A stretch of 33,405 bases of DNA. Origin: Chromatiales bacterium (GTDB lineage Bacteria > Pseudomonadota > Gammaproteobacteria > Thiohalospirales > Thiohalospiraceae). The position numbers and the translations under genes were made by a program. The notes under the pieces were generated by a model, which was given only the letters and a program-made list of their open reading frames with translations, did not search any database and had not been told where the DNA came from. Position 1 is the first letter of the stretch. Each line of letters opens with the position of its first letter. The DNA is taken from NCBI GenBank assembly GCA_026982395.1, contig JALSHD010000013.1, positions 1 through 33,405 on the forward strand. Direction: 5' to 3'. Positions 10,834 to 18,603 of this stretch are shown here, piece by piece.

Positions 10834-11994
10834 ATGAGCAACAGTTATTTATTCACATCGGAGTCCGTCAGCGAGGGGCATCCTGACAAGATGGCGGACC
10901 AGATTTCCGATGCCATTCTCGACGCATTGCTGGAACAGGATAAAACAGCCCGTGTAGCCTGCGAAACGCTGGTCAAGACCGGCATGGTACTGCTGGCAGG
11001 TGAAATTACCAGCAGCGCAACTATCGATTACGAAGAGGTAACGCGCCAGACCATCAAGGAGATTGGCTATGACAGCTCCGAAATAGGCTTTGACTGGGAG
11101 ACCTGCGCCATCCTCAATGCCATCGGCAAACAGTCTCCGGATATTGCCATGGGGGTGGATGAGAGCAGCGATCATGAACAGGGCGCGGGGGATCAGGGCC
11201 TGATGTTCGGCTACGCCAGCAATGAAACCGATGTCCTGATGCCTGCCCCCATCACCTTTTCACACCGGCTGGTAGAGCGCCAGGCAGAGCGGCGCAAGAG
11301 CGGCGCCCTGCCCTGGCTGCGTCCCGACGCCAAGAGTCAGATCACCTTCCGTTACGAAGATGGCAAGCCGGTGGGAATCGACGCGGTGGTACTCTCCACC
11401 CAGCACAGCCCGGAGATCGAACAGAAGGTGCTGCGCGAAGCGGTCATGGACGAGATCATCCTGCCGGTACTGCCCCCGGAGTGGATCGACAAAGATACCC
11501 GCTTCTACATCAACCCCACCGGCCAGTTCATCATCGGTGGTCCCGTGGGTGACTGCGGCCTGACCGGGCGCAAGATCATCGTGGACACCTACGGCGGCAT
11601 GGCGCGCCACGGCGGCGGCGCTTTCTCCGGAAAGGATCCCACCAAGGTGGATCGCTCTGCAGCCTACGCAGGCCGTTACGTGGCCAAGAATATCGTCGCC
11701 GCCGGCTTGGCCGAGCGCTGCGAGATCCAGGTCTCCTATGCCATCGGCGTGGCCGAGCCAACCTCCATCAGCATCGACACCTTCGGCACCGGCAAGCTCG
11801 GCGAGCAGCGCATGGTGGAGCTGGTGCGGGAACTGTTCGATCTGCGCGCCAAGGGGCTGGTGGACATGCTCGATCTGCGACGCCCCATCTACAGACAGAC
11901 AGCAGCTTATGGTCACTTCGGTCGTACTGGCGCCCAGTTTACCTGGGAACAGACCGACAAGGCTGATACCCTGCGCAATGCCGCCGGGATCTAA
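10834..11994 (+). CDS. metK: S-adenosylmethionine synthase
   Basis: It makes S-adenosylmethionine from methionine and ATP. At 386 residues it has the normal length. Visible signatures are [20 protein letters not shown] (7-26; H16 is catalytic), [12 protein letters not shown] (117-128), [12 protein letters not shown], and the glycine-rich [23 protein letters not shown] lies 10 bases before the ATG, within a TATATG context. It is the head of a plus-strand methyl-cycle cluster: ahcY, metF, bioA and rsmE follow in the same direction. The middle and 3' half are visibly more GC-rich than the flanking spacers, as expected for a highly expressed gene. Confidence 0.97.
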   Translation: MSNSYLFTSESVSEGHPDKMADQISDAILDALLEQDKTARVACETLVKTGMVLLAGEITSSATIDYEEVTRQTIKEIGYDSSEIGFDWETCAILNAIGKQSPDIAMGVDESSDHEQGAGDQGLMFGYASNETDVLMPAPITFSHRLVERQAERRKSGALPWLRPDAKSQITFRYEDGKPVGIDAVVLSTQHSPEIEQKVLREAVMDEIILPVLPPEWIDKDTRFYINPTGQFIIGGPVGDCGLTGRKIIVDTYGGMARHGGGAFSGKDPTKVDRSAAYAGRYVAKNIVAAGLAERCEIQVSYAIGVAEPTSISIDTFGTGKLGEQRMVELVRELFDLRAKGLVDMLDLRRPIYRQTAAYGHFGRTGAQFTWEQTDKADTLRNAAGI

Positions 11995-12022
11995 ACACAT
12001 TGTATTTTAACCGTAACAGTTT

Positions 12023-12092
12023 CTCCGAGGAGCGTTGCAACAGGACCTCCTGCCAGGCTCGGAGAGATGTTTTTTCCTTGCAACCGCGCTCA
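12023..12092 (+). promoter_or_regulatory. SAH riboswitch in the ahcY leader
   Basis: The leader contains the conserved block CCGAGGAGCGTTGCAAC of the S-adenosylhomocysteine riboswitch class. Base pairing supports it. The outer stem CTCCGAG (12023-12029) pairs perfectly with CTCGGAG (12058-12064). CAGG (12041-12044) pairs with CCTG (12049-12052). For the pseudoknot, GTTGCAA (12034-12040) pairs with TTGCAAC (12078-12084), and GAGC (12030-12033) with GCTC (12088-12091). The ahcY Shine-Dalgarno GGAG (12102-12105) begins 11 bases later. In known members SAH binding raises expression of SAH hydrolase, so toxic SAH induces its own removal. It lies in the 120-bp metK–ahcY spacer and could act on a metK read-through transcript or a local one. 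Confidence 0.92.
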
Positions 12093-12114
12093 TTTCATTT
12101 TGGAGTATTAAGTG

Positions 12115-13422
12115 ATGAACGCAGTAGTAGAACAAGTTGAAGATTTCAAGGTAGCCGATATCTCCCTCGCCGACTGGGGACGCAAGGAGATCAGCATTGC
12201 CGAGACCGAGATGCCCGGCCTGATGGCCCTGCGGGAAGAGTACAAAGGAAAGGAACCGCTGAAAGGAGCACGCATTGCCGGCTGTCTGCACATGACCATC
12301 CAGACCGCCGTGCTCATCGAGACACTGATCGATCTGGGCGCCGAGGTACGCTGGTCCTCTTGCAACATCTTTTCCACCCAGGACCAGGCCGCTGCCGCTA
12401 TTGCCGCTGCCGGCATCCCCGTTTTTGCCTGGAAGGGCGAGAGTGAAGAGGAGTTCTGGTGGTGCATCGAGCAGACCATCTTCGGCCCGGACAACTGGCG
12501 TCCCAACATGATTCTGGACGATGGCGGTGACCTGACCCAGATCATGCACGAAAAATATCCCGAACTGCTCAAGGATGTCAAAGGACTGTCAGAGGAGACC
12601 ACCACCGGCGTACATCGCCTCTACGAGATGATGAAAGAGGGCAGCCTCAAAGTTCCTGCCATCAACGTCAATGACTCGGTGACCAAATCCAAATTCGACA
12701 ATCTCTATGGCTGCCGCGAATCCCTGCTGGATGGTATCAAGCGCGCCACCGACGTTATGATTGCAGGTAAGACCTGTGTAGTACTTGGCTATGGTGATGT
12801 CGGCAAAGGATGTGCCCAGGCGTTCCGCGGCATGGGCGCTACGGTTTGGGTAACAGAGATCGATCCCATCTGTGCCCTGCAGGCCGCAATGGAGGGCTAC
12901 CGTGTGGTCACCATGGACGAAGCTGCCAGCCAGGCCGATATTTTTGTCACCGCCACCGGCAATCTGAATGTCATTACCCATGACCATATGGCCGCAATGA
13001 AAAACGAGGCCATCGTGTGCAATATCGGTCACTTTGACAACGAAATCGACGTCGCCGGTATCCGCCAGTACACTTGGGAGAACATCAAGCCCCAGGTGGA
13101 TCACATCATCTTCCCCAATGGCAAGCGGATCATCCTGCTGGCCGAAGGGCGTCTGGTGAATCTGGGCTGTGCTACCGGCCACCCGAGCTTCGTCATGTCC
13201 GCCTCATTCACCAATCAGGTAATTGCCCAGATTGAACTCTGGCACAACAGCGACCAGTACAACAATGAGGTCTACGTACTGCCCAAGCATCTGGACGAGA
13301 AGGTGGCACGGCTGCATCTGCAGCGGATTGGCGTGCAGCTTACCGAACTGACCAGCAAACAGGCCGAGTACCTCGGCATCAGCGTCGATGGCCCCTATAA
13401 ACCCGAGCACTACCGCTATTGA
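12115..13422 (+). CDS. ahcY: Adenosylhomocysteinase (SAH hydrolase)
   Basis: It splits S-adenosylhomocysteine to adenosine and homocysteine, relieving product inhibition of methyltransferases. From ATG 12115 it has 435 residues. A GTG three bases earlier is possible, but ATG sits 9 bases from GGAG. Motifs are [16 protein letters not shown] near the N-terminus, SCNIFSTQD (82-90), the NAD-binding GYGDVGKG (225-232) and the C-terminal KPEHYRY. The protein is of the standard tetrameric NAD-dependent type. Its leader carries an SAH riboswitch. metF starts only a few bases after its stop, which suggests translational coupling. Homocysteine made here is the methyl acceptor for methionine synthase, for which MetF supplies the methyl donor. 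Confidence 0.97.
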   Translation: MNAVVEQVEDFKVADISLADWGRKEISIAETEMPGLMALREEYKGKEPLKGARIAGCLHMTIQTAVLIETLIDLGAEVRWSSCNIFSTQDQAAAAIAAAGIPVFAWKGESEEEFWWCIEQTIFGPDNWRPNMILDDGGDLTQIMHEKYPELLKDVKGLSEETTTGVHRLYEMMKEGSLKVPAINVNDSVTKSKFDNLYGCRESLLDGIKRATDVMIAGKTCVVLGYGDVGKGCAQAFRGMGATVWVTEIDPICALQAAMEGYRVVTMDEAASQADIFVTATGNLNVITHDHMAAMKNEAIVCNIGHFDNEIDVAGIRQYTWENIKPQVDHIIFPNGKRIILLAEGRLVNLGCATGHPSFVMSASFTNQVIAQIELWHNSDQYNNEVYVLPKHLDEKVARLHLQRIGVQLTELTSKQAEYLGISVDGPYKPEHYRY

Positions 13423-13426
13423 TGCC

Positions 13427-14272
13427 ATGAAAACCCAGACAAGGCACGAAAAAAGTTTCAGTTTCGAGTTCTTTCCACCCAAAACCGAGGAGGGCGCAGC
13501 CAAGCTGCGCCTGGTCCGTGATCAACTGGGTGCACTGAAACCACGCTATTTCTCTGTTACCTTTGGCGCCGGCGGAAGCACACAGCAGGGAACCACCGAT
13601 ACGGTTGTCGAGATCCAGCAAGCCGGTTTTGAGGCTGCTCCGCATCTCTCCTGCATCGGCTCCATGCGGGAAAAAATCCGGGCCATTCTGAAAAACTACC
13701 GCACACATGGTATCCGGCACATCGTCGCCCTGCGCGGCGACATGCCTTCCGGCACGCGAGAACCGGGAGAGTTCATGTACGCCAACGAACTGGTGACATT
13801 CATTCGGCAGGAAACCGGGAACCATTTCCGCATTGAAGTGGCCGCCTACCCGGAATTCCACCCCCAGGCCGCCAACGCCCGCGCCGATCTGCTCAACTTC
13901 AAACGCAAGGTGGAAGCCGGAGCTGATTCAGCCATTACCCAGTACTTTTACAACGCGGATGCCTATTTCCGTTTTGTGGATGACTGCGAAAAACTGGGGC
14001 TGGATCTGCCAATCGTTCCCGGAATCATGCCGATAACCAACTACACTCAGCTGGCCCGTTTCTCGGACGCCTGTGGCGCCGAGATCCCGCGCTGGATACG
14101 CAAACGGCTGGAGAGTTACGGCAATGACAAGGAAGCTATTTCAGCTTTCGGTGAAGATGTGGTCACCTCTCTTTGCCAACAACTGCTGGAGGCTGGTGCA
14201 CCCGGACTGCACTTTTATACCATGAACCGCGCCGAACCAACCCTTTCCATATGGAAAAACCTTGAACTTTAA
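13427..14272 (+). CDS. metF: Methylenetetrahydrofolate reductase
   Basis: It reduces 5,10-methylene-tetrahydrofolate to 5-methyl-tetrahydrofolate with FAD and NADH, supplying the methyl group for methionine. From ATG 13427 it has 281 residues, near the usual 290. FSFEFFPPKTEEG near the start, VTFGAGGS, HLSCIGS, ALRGDMPSG and AAYPEFHP are family motifs. The open frame extends upstream into ahcY (13388), but ATG 13427, four bases after the ahcY TGA, gives the normal N-terminus. There is no obvious Shine-Dalgarno, so coupling to ahcY translation is likely. A 15-bp gap leads to bioA. Confidence 0.95.
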   Translation: MKTQTRHEKSFSFEFFPPKTEEGAAKLRLVRDQLGALKPRYFSVTFGAGGSTQQGTTDTVVEIQQAGFEAAPHLSCIGSMREKIRAILKNYRTHGIRHIVALRGDMPSGTREPGEFMYANELVTFIRQETGNHFRIEVAAYPEFHPQAANARADLLNFKRKVEAGADSAITQYFYNADAYFRFVDDCEKLGLDLPIVPGIMPITNYTQLARFSDACGAEIPRWIRKRLESYGNDKEAISAFGEDVVTSLCQQLLEAGAPGLHFYTMNRAEPTLSIWKNLEL

Positions 14273-14287
14273 TATAGGCTCTGCTCC

Positions 14288-15640
14288 ATGAGCAACAAGG
14301 CACTGATGCAGCGGGATCTCAAAATTCTGTGGCACCCCTGCACCCAGATGAAGGATCACGAAACCCTTCCCCTGATTCCAATCCGGCGGGGGAAAGGGGT
14401 CTGGCTGGAAGATTTTGACGGCAACCGCTACATCGATGCCATCAGCTCATGGTGGGTCAACCTGTTCGGCCACGCCAATCCGCGCATCAACACTGCGGTC
14501 AAGGCGCAACTGGACACACTGGAACATGTACTGCTGGCCGGATTCAGTCACGAACCAGCTATCCGGCTGGCAGAACAGCTGGTCCAGATCACACCACCCG
14601 GGCTGGAACGCTGCTTCTTTGCCGACAACGGATCGACAGCCGTGGAGGTCGCCCTGAAAATGAGCTTTCACTACTGGCGCAACACCGGCCATAGTGAAAA
14701 AACCCGCTTTATTACCCTGACAAACAGCTACCATGGCGAAACACTGGCTACCTTGGCGGTAGGAGATGTAGCCCTTTACAAGGAGACCTACGAACCACTG
14801 CTGATGAAGGCCATCACCGTACCCTCCCCCGACTGCTTCACACGAGACGAAGGGGAGTCATGGGCCGAGCACAGCAAGAAGATGTTCACTCGAATGGAAC
14901 AGGCACTGGCGCAGTATGCCGACCAAACATGTGCGGTAATCGTCGAGCCACTGGTTCAGTGCGCCGGAAACATGCGCATGTATCATCCGGCGTATCTGCA
15001 ACTGCTGCGGGACGCCTGCAACCGCTACAACGTTCATCTGATCGCTGATGAGATCGCGGTCGGATTTGGCCGCACCGGCACCCTGTTCGCCTGTGAACAG
15101 GCAGGCATTTCACCTGATTTCATGTGCCTTTCCAAGGGACTTACAGGCGGCTACCTGCCACTCTCTCTGACCCTGACCAGCGAACAGATATATCAGGCCT
15201 TCTACGATGATTACGAGAAGCTTACCGCCTTCCTGCACTCCCACAGCTATACCGGTAATCCGCTGGGATGTGCCGCCGCGCTGGCAACGCTGGATATCTT
15301 TGCCAATGACAATGTCATCGAGCACAACCAGCAGACAGCTAGAATAATGGGGAAATCGGTGGCACACCTTGAGGATCACCCTCATGTTGGAGAAATACGG
15401 CAGACCGGAATGGTTCTGGCCATCGAGATGGTCAAGGACAAGGCATCCCGTACCCCCTATCCCTGGCAGGAGCGGCGCGGCCTGCAGGTCTATCGCCATG
15501 CCCTGGAAAGAGGTGCTCTGCTTCGACCACTGGGCAATGTCATCTACTTCATGCCACCCTATGTGATCAACGAGGAACAGATCCGTCAACTGGCACAAAT
15601 TGCAACAGAGGGGATCGAACTCGCGACCGGTGATGATTGA
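14288..15640 (+). CDS. bioA: Adenosylmethionine–8-amino-7-oxononanoate aminotransferase
   Basis: This PLP enzyme of biotin synthesis makes 7,8-diaminopelargonic acid and uses SAM as amino donor. It has 450 residues. LWHPCTQMKDH (14-24), the SSWWVNLFGHANP segment (53-65), the PLP-stacking NSYHGET (146-152), D254 in LIADEIAVGFGRTG and the Schiff-base lysine K283 in LSKGLTGGYLPLS all match BioA rather than other class III aminotransferases. No other bio gene is in the window. Its position after metK–ahcY–metF fits its dependence on SAM. The Shine-Dalgarno is weak. rsmE starts three bases after its stop. Confidence 0.95.
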   Translation: MSNKALMQRDLKILWHPCTQMKDHETLPLIPIRRGKGVWLEDFDGNRYIDAISSWWVNLFGHANPRINTAVKAQLDTLEHVLLAGFSHEPAIRLAEQLVQITPPGLERCFFADNGSTAVEVALKMSFHYWRNTGHSEKTRFITLTNSYHGETLATLAVGDVALYKETYEPLLMKAITVPSPDCFTRDEGESWAEHSKKMFTRMEQALAQYADQTCAVIVEPLVQCAGNMRMYHPAYLQLLRDACNRYNVHLIADEIAVGFGRTGTLFACEQAGISPDFMCLSKGLTGGYLPLSLTLTSEQIYQAFYDDYEKLTAFLHSHSYTGNPLGCAAALATLDIFANDNVIEHNQQTARIMGKSVAHLEDHPHVGEIRQTGMVLAIEMVKDKASRTPYPWQERRGLQVYRHALERGALLRPLGNVIYFMPPYVINEEQIRQLAQIATEGIELATGDD

Positions 15641-15643
15641 GCA

Positions 15644-16363
15644 ATGCGGATCCCGCGTGTCCATATTCCGGCACCCCTGAGTACTGGCAAGCGGCTGGAA
15701 CTCGACAAACAAGCTGCCCGGCATATTCTCACCGTTCTGCGTCTCAAACAGGGAGCCCCCCTTGTCATCTTCGATGGCCAGGGCGGCGCCTTCAAAGCGA
15801 CGCTGGAGCACTCGATGCAGGTCATCATCGGCCAGCAGCTCGACGACAACGCCGAATCTCCCTTACAGATCCATCTTCTCCAGGCCGTATCCCGGGGCGA
15901 GCGGATGGATCACGTCATTCAGAAAGCGGTAGAGCTGGGAGTTGATAAAATCACCCCCGTATTAACCCAACGTTGCATGGTCAAACTGAAGGGAGAGCGA
16001 GCTGCCAGGCGATTGCAACACTGGCGTGCTATCGCAATCAGCGCCTGCGAACAGTGCGGCCGTAACCGGCTTCCTGTTTTAAGCGAAATCACTACTCTTG
16101 ACAAAGCACTGTCCGAACCTTCCAACGACCTGAGGCTGGTTCTGAGTCCCGCAGCACAAAACTCTCTTTCCGGCCTATCCCCCCCAGGCAGTGGTGTTAC
16201 ATTGCTGATCGGCCCGGAGGGTGGGTTAACAGACAGAGAACTCCGTCAGGCACAGCGCTCAAAGTTTATCAGTTTGCGGATGGGACCCCGCATTCTGCGC
16301 ACCGAAAGCGCCGCTGTCGCAGCACTTTCCGCCCTGCAAACATTATGGGGAGATCTTGGCTAG
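15644..16363 (+). CDS. rsmE: 16S rRNA (uracil1498-N3)-methyltransferase
   Basis: This SPOUT-family enzyme methylates U1498 of 16S rRNA in the 30S subunit, using SAM. It has 239 residues. The N-terminal PUA-like part starts MRIPRVHI and includes AARHILTVLRL. AVELGVDKITPVLTQRC lies in mid-protein. The C-terminal trefoil-knot motifs are LLIGPEGGLTDRE (GPEGG at 190-194) and MGPRILRTESA (to about 223). The ATG is three bases after the bioA stop, so the two are almost certainly co-translated. It is the last gene of the SAM-linked cluster; a spacer leading to 6S RNA follows. Confidence 0.94.
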   Translation: MRIPRVHIPAPLSTGKRLELDKQAARHILTVLRLKQGAPLVIFDGQGGAFKATLEHSMQVIIGQQLDDNAESPLQIHLLQAVSRGERMDHVIQKAVELGVDKITPVLTQRCMVKLKGERAARRLQHWRAIAISACEQCGRNRLPVLSEITTLDKALSEPSNDLRLVLSPAAQNSLSGLSPPGSGVTLLIGPEGGLTDRELRQAQRSKFISLRMGPRILRTESAAVAALSALQTLWGDLG

Positions 16364-16385
16364 TAGAAAAACATAAAAACCAGCG

Positions 16386-16394
16386 TAACTACTC
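16386..16394. repeat. TAACTACTC dispersed motif, copy A
   Basis: TAACTACTC, in the context GTAACTACTC, lies 23 bases after the rsmE stop. GTAACT (16385-16390) can pair with AGTTAC (16402-16407). The same nonamer recurs at 30473 and 33064, and inverted at 30586, always outside genes. Confidence 0.5.
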
Positions 16395-16451
16395 ACTGAA
16401 GAGTTACAAACCAGCTACCATTTTTTCGCGCAGATATATCAAAATATTACC

Positions 16452-16481
16452 TTGTCATTTCATTCATTATCAGGATAGAAT
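16452..16481 (+). promoter_or_regulatory. Sigma-70 promoter of 6S RNA
   Basis: TTGTCA (16452-16457, five of six consensus bases), an 18-bp spacer and TAGAAT (16476-16481, five of six) predict a start near 16487. That coincides with the 5' arm of the 6S closing stem. It is among the best promoters visible in the window. Confidence 0.8.
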
Positions 16482-16486
16482 CAAAG

Positions 16487-16680
16487 GGCATCTCCTGCTG
16501 TGTTCGCCAGAATCCGGGTACACCCTTGAGCCTTAAATTAACTACCCGGGGTACTAACATAGTAATGCTGTGTGCAGATCCGCCAATATGCAGCGGAAAG
16601 CCTGACGCATTATTGCAGTTCCCCCCTTGAGCCTAATGGTTCAAGGACGATGGATTCAGCGGCATGCGCGGGAGATGCCT
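16487..16680 (+). ncRNA. ssrS: 6S RNA
   Basis: 6S RNA mimics an open promoter and sequesters sigma-70 RNA polymerase in stationary phase. The ends form a closing stem: GGCATCTCC (16487-16495) with GGAGATGCC (16671-16679). CCCTTGAGCC on the 5' side (16523-16532) resembles the conserved CCCUGAGCC-type block. On the 3' side CCTTGAGCC (16625-16633) folds on GGTTCAAGG (16638-16646), as in E. coli 6S RNA. The gene is followed 18 bases later by the YgfA/Fau reading frame, the classical ssrS–ygfA arrangement. zapA, often upstream of ssrS, is not here. Exact ends are estimates from the stem and promoter. Confidence 0.9.
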
Positions 16681-16697
16681 CTATCCATAAACAGTCC

Positions 16698-17288
16698 ATG
16701 AACTCCCGAAACAGAATTCGTCAACAGCTACGCCGGCGAAGGCGACTATTGAGTCCGGAAGAGCGCAAGCTCGCTGCCGAAAGCCTTTGCAAACAGTTGG
16801 CTGCCTCCCCACTATTCCTCCACAGCCGCCGGATTGCCTGTTATTTCGCCAGTGACGGCGAGATAGAGTTACAACCGGTAATAAACCGCATCTGGCGAAT
16901 GAGAAAAGAGTGCTACCTGCCTGTAGTCAGCCAGCTTACCCATAACCGGCTTGGCTTTGTCCATTTCCGGAAAAATGACATGCTGGTGGCCAATCGCTAT
17001 AACATACCGGAGCCGAAAGTCCGGCATCAACCTGTTCCGCCATGGGCGCTTGATCTGCTTCTATTACCTCTGGTGGCTTTCGACAGGAATGGAAACCGGG
17101 TTGGAATGGGAGGAGGATATTACGACCGGACACTGGCTTACCTGCGGCGACGAAATCAGTGGCATACTCCTTGTTTGATAGGAGTCGGCTATGATTTTCA
17201 AAGAGTCAAGAGCCTCGCCCCCGAGCCATGGGATATCCCTCTGGATGGAGTAATAACTGAATCAAGAATTACAATTTTCAGCCGCTAA
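16698..17288 (+). CDS. fau: 5-formyltetrahydrofolate cyclo-ligase (YgfA/Fau)
   Basis: It converts 5-formyl-tetrahydrofolate to 5,10-methenyl-tetrahydrofolate with ATP, salvaging an inhibitory folate. The open frame extends into 6S RNA, but ATG 16698 gives the normal start (MNSRNRIRQQLRRRRR) and 196 residues. The basic N-terminus, YFASDGEIE (49-57) and the ATP-site motif GMGGGYYDRTL (136-146) are diagnostic. The C-terminal DIPLDGVITE also fits. It is probably co-transcribed with 6S RNA, as in other gammaproteobacteria, where the mRNA is processed to free the RNA. It is followed by an 850-bp repeat-bearing spacer. Confidence 0.93.
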   Translation: MNSRNRIRQQLRRRRRLLSPEERKLAAESLCKQLAASPLFLHSRRIACYFASDGEIELQPVINRIWRMRKECYLPVVSQLTHNRLGFVHFRKNDMLVANRYNIPEPKVRHQPVPPWALDLLLLPLVAFDRNGNRVGMGGGYYDRTLAYLRRRNQWHTPCLIGVGYDFQRVKSLAPEPWDIPLDGVITESRITIFSR

Positions 17289-17308
17289 CCGGTTACGCCA
17301 AAGCTTAT

Positions 17309-17448
17309 GGGCATCTTAAAATTAGTAATTTTTTCGCGAAAGCAAGGAAGCTCCGCGCACAGAACCGCACTCTATAAGGGAATGCATGGAGATTCGAGCA
17401 CGGGGCTGACGCTGCTATCGCGGATAAAGTGCATTTTTAAAGCCACCC
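17309..17448. repeat. MITE-like structured repeat R1
   Basis: A 140-bp element begins GGGCATCTTAAAATTAGTAA and ends in the imperfect inverted counterpart TTTTTAAAGCCACCC. Inside it shares blocks with R2 (17869-18013): CAAGGAAG, GCRCAGAACCGC, GATTCGAGCACGGGG, CTATCGCGG and AAGTGCATTTTT. It has no coding capacity and no transposase. It lies 21 bp after the fau stop. Confidence 0.75.
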
Positions 17449-17868
17449 TTTGCCGCCCTTTGGTCATAGGCAAACATACAGTCAGATATTTCTGCTGATT
17501 TACCGGAACAATACAACCAAAGGTTTCGCCCTCAAGAAACAATGCCATCAATTATTCACACGATGACTTTTGTCAATTTTGGTTGCCAACTCGCCATGTG
17601 AAGAGTTATCAAACTTCCGGGTTTTATCGCTGGCTGGCTGGCTGGTTTCCAAGGATGAATCATGATGAAAAAAGTTTTGCGCATAACCCGTCACTAGAAC
17701 ACCTAACCCGACGGAAAACGCCAATATCAACAGAATATCAGGCTTACGACGCTTCATTTTTATCAACCACGTGGCATTGTTATCCTAATAAATAATCATC
17801 GTTTTTTAAAGGCGGTCTAAATATCGCACAGATGGCAGGCGAAATAAAGAAAATCCTGCAATAAATTC
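17449..17868. other. Spacer between R1 and R2
   Basis: This is 420 bp of AT-rich DNA. The only plausible gene is the small minus-strand ORF listed separately. A short GGCT direct repeat run occurs near 17630-17644. I see no RNA gene or strong promoter. Confidence 0.5.
17548..17757 (-). CDS. Possible small membrane protein, function unknown
   Basis: This 69-residue ORF begins MKRRKPDILLILAFSVGLGV: positively charged start, then one hydrophobic segment (about residues 7-26), then a polar tail ending KIDKSHRVNN. That pattern looks like a real single-pass inner-membrane protein. ATG 17757 is my choice; a TTG three codons earlier is also in frame. The ribosome-binding site is poor. It stands alone on the minus strand between two MITE-like repeats, opposite to fau and the EVE gene. 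I cannot assign a family. It may be spurious. Confidence 0.45.
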   Translation of the reverse strand: MKRRKPDILLILAFSVGLGVLVTGYAQNFFHHDSSLETSQPASDKTRKFDNSSHGELATKIDKSHRVNN

Positions 17869-18013
17869 AGGGTATTTCAAAATTAGTGATATTATCGCGG
17901 GTACAAGGAAGCCCGTGCGCAGAACCGCTGCGTGTTAGAGAAAACACATGAGGATTCGAGCACGGGGGACTGACACCGCTATCGCGGAAAAAGTGCATTT
18001 TTTGAGATACCCT
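17869..18013. repeat. MITE-like structured repeat R2
   Basis: A 145-bp element flanked by near-perfect terminal inverted repeats: AGGGTATTTCAAAA at the left and, at the right, the complement of AGGGTATCTCAAAA. Internally CCCGTGC (17912-17918) pairs perfectly with GCACGGG (17960-17966), enclosing a small hairpin GTGTT/AACAC-like stem. It shares its core with R1 and, more distantly, with sequence at 33172-33231. It lies in front of the EVE gene and could influence its leader. Confidence 0.8.
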
Positions 18014-18138
18014 TTACTCATTCATCGCATTGGCTGGTTTTCGGTTCTCTAATACCCCTGTCGGCACTCATGCCTGATTTCTTGAATCCGGGGTATAATC
18101 AACAAAACCACCCAGAAACAGTTAGAGAATCTATCGCC

Positions 18139-18603
18139 ATGCAATACTGGTTAATGAAATCCGAACCGGATGTGTTCAGTATCGACCACCTGAAACAGAT
18201 GCCGGAGCAAACCGACCACTGGGATGGTGTGCGCAACTATCAGGCACGCAACATGATGCGTGATCAAATGAAAGTCGGGGATCAGGTGTTTTTCTATCAC
18301 TCCAACACCAAGGAGCCCGGCATCGTGGGCATCATGGAGATAGTAAGAGAGGGTTACCCGGATCATACCGCTCTGGATCCGGAATCAAGGTATTTTGACC
18401 CCAAAAGCAGCCAGGAAAATCCACGCTGGTATATGGTAGATGTTCGGTACAAGCGTCACCTGCAGAAAAACATCACCCTTACGGAATTAAAGCAACATCA
18501 GGCACTGCAGGAGATGCCGCTGGTACGCCGCGGCAATCGTCTCTCCATCATGCCGGTAACGACCGAACAGTGGAGGTATATTCTGGATCTGGAATCTATT
18601 TGA
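18139..18603 (+). CDS. EVE-domain protein
   Basis: From ATG 18139 the protein has 154 residues. It begins MQYWLMKSEPDVFSIDHL and contains HWDGVRNYQARNMM, GDQVFFYHSN, GIVGIMEIVREGYPDHTA and a C-terminal LSIMPVT segment. These are hallmarks of the EVE domain (PUA-like fold, related to human THYN1). EVE proteins are thought to bind modified bases in nucleic acids; no precise role is known for this group. The open frame extends upstream to 18070, but that extension is unlike the family. It follows fau in the conserved ssrS–fau–EVE–ilvA order. Its last 8 bases overlap the end of ilvA on the other strand. Confidence 0.9.
   Translation: MQYWLMKSEPDVFSIDHLKQMPEQTDHWDGVRNYQARNMMRDQMKVGDQVFFYHSNTKEPGIVGIMEIVREGYPDHTALDPESRYFDPKSSQENPRWYMVDVRYKRHLQKNITLTELKQHQALQEMPLVRRGNRLSIMPVTTEQWRYILDLESI

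Noticed and set aside
11260-12000. 246-codon minus-strand ORF
   Set aside because: Antisense to the GC-rich part of metK; no recognisable domain.
16572-16697. N-terminal extension of Fau
   Set aside because: It lies within 6S RNA and is unlike the family; ATG 16698 gives the normal start.
17309-18013. R1 and R2 as a CRISPR-like or tandem array
   Set aside because: Only two copies, about 560 bp apart start to start, with internal divergence and their own inverted ends.
18070-18138. N-terminal extension of the EVE protein
   Set aside because: EVE proteins begin at MQYWLMKSEP-like sequence; the extension is not family-like.
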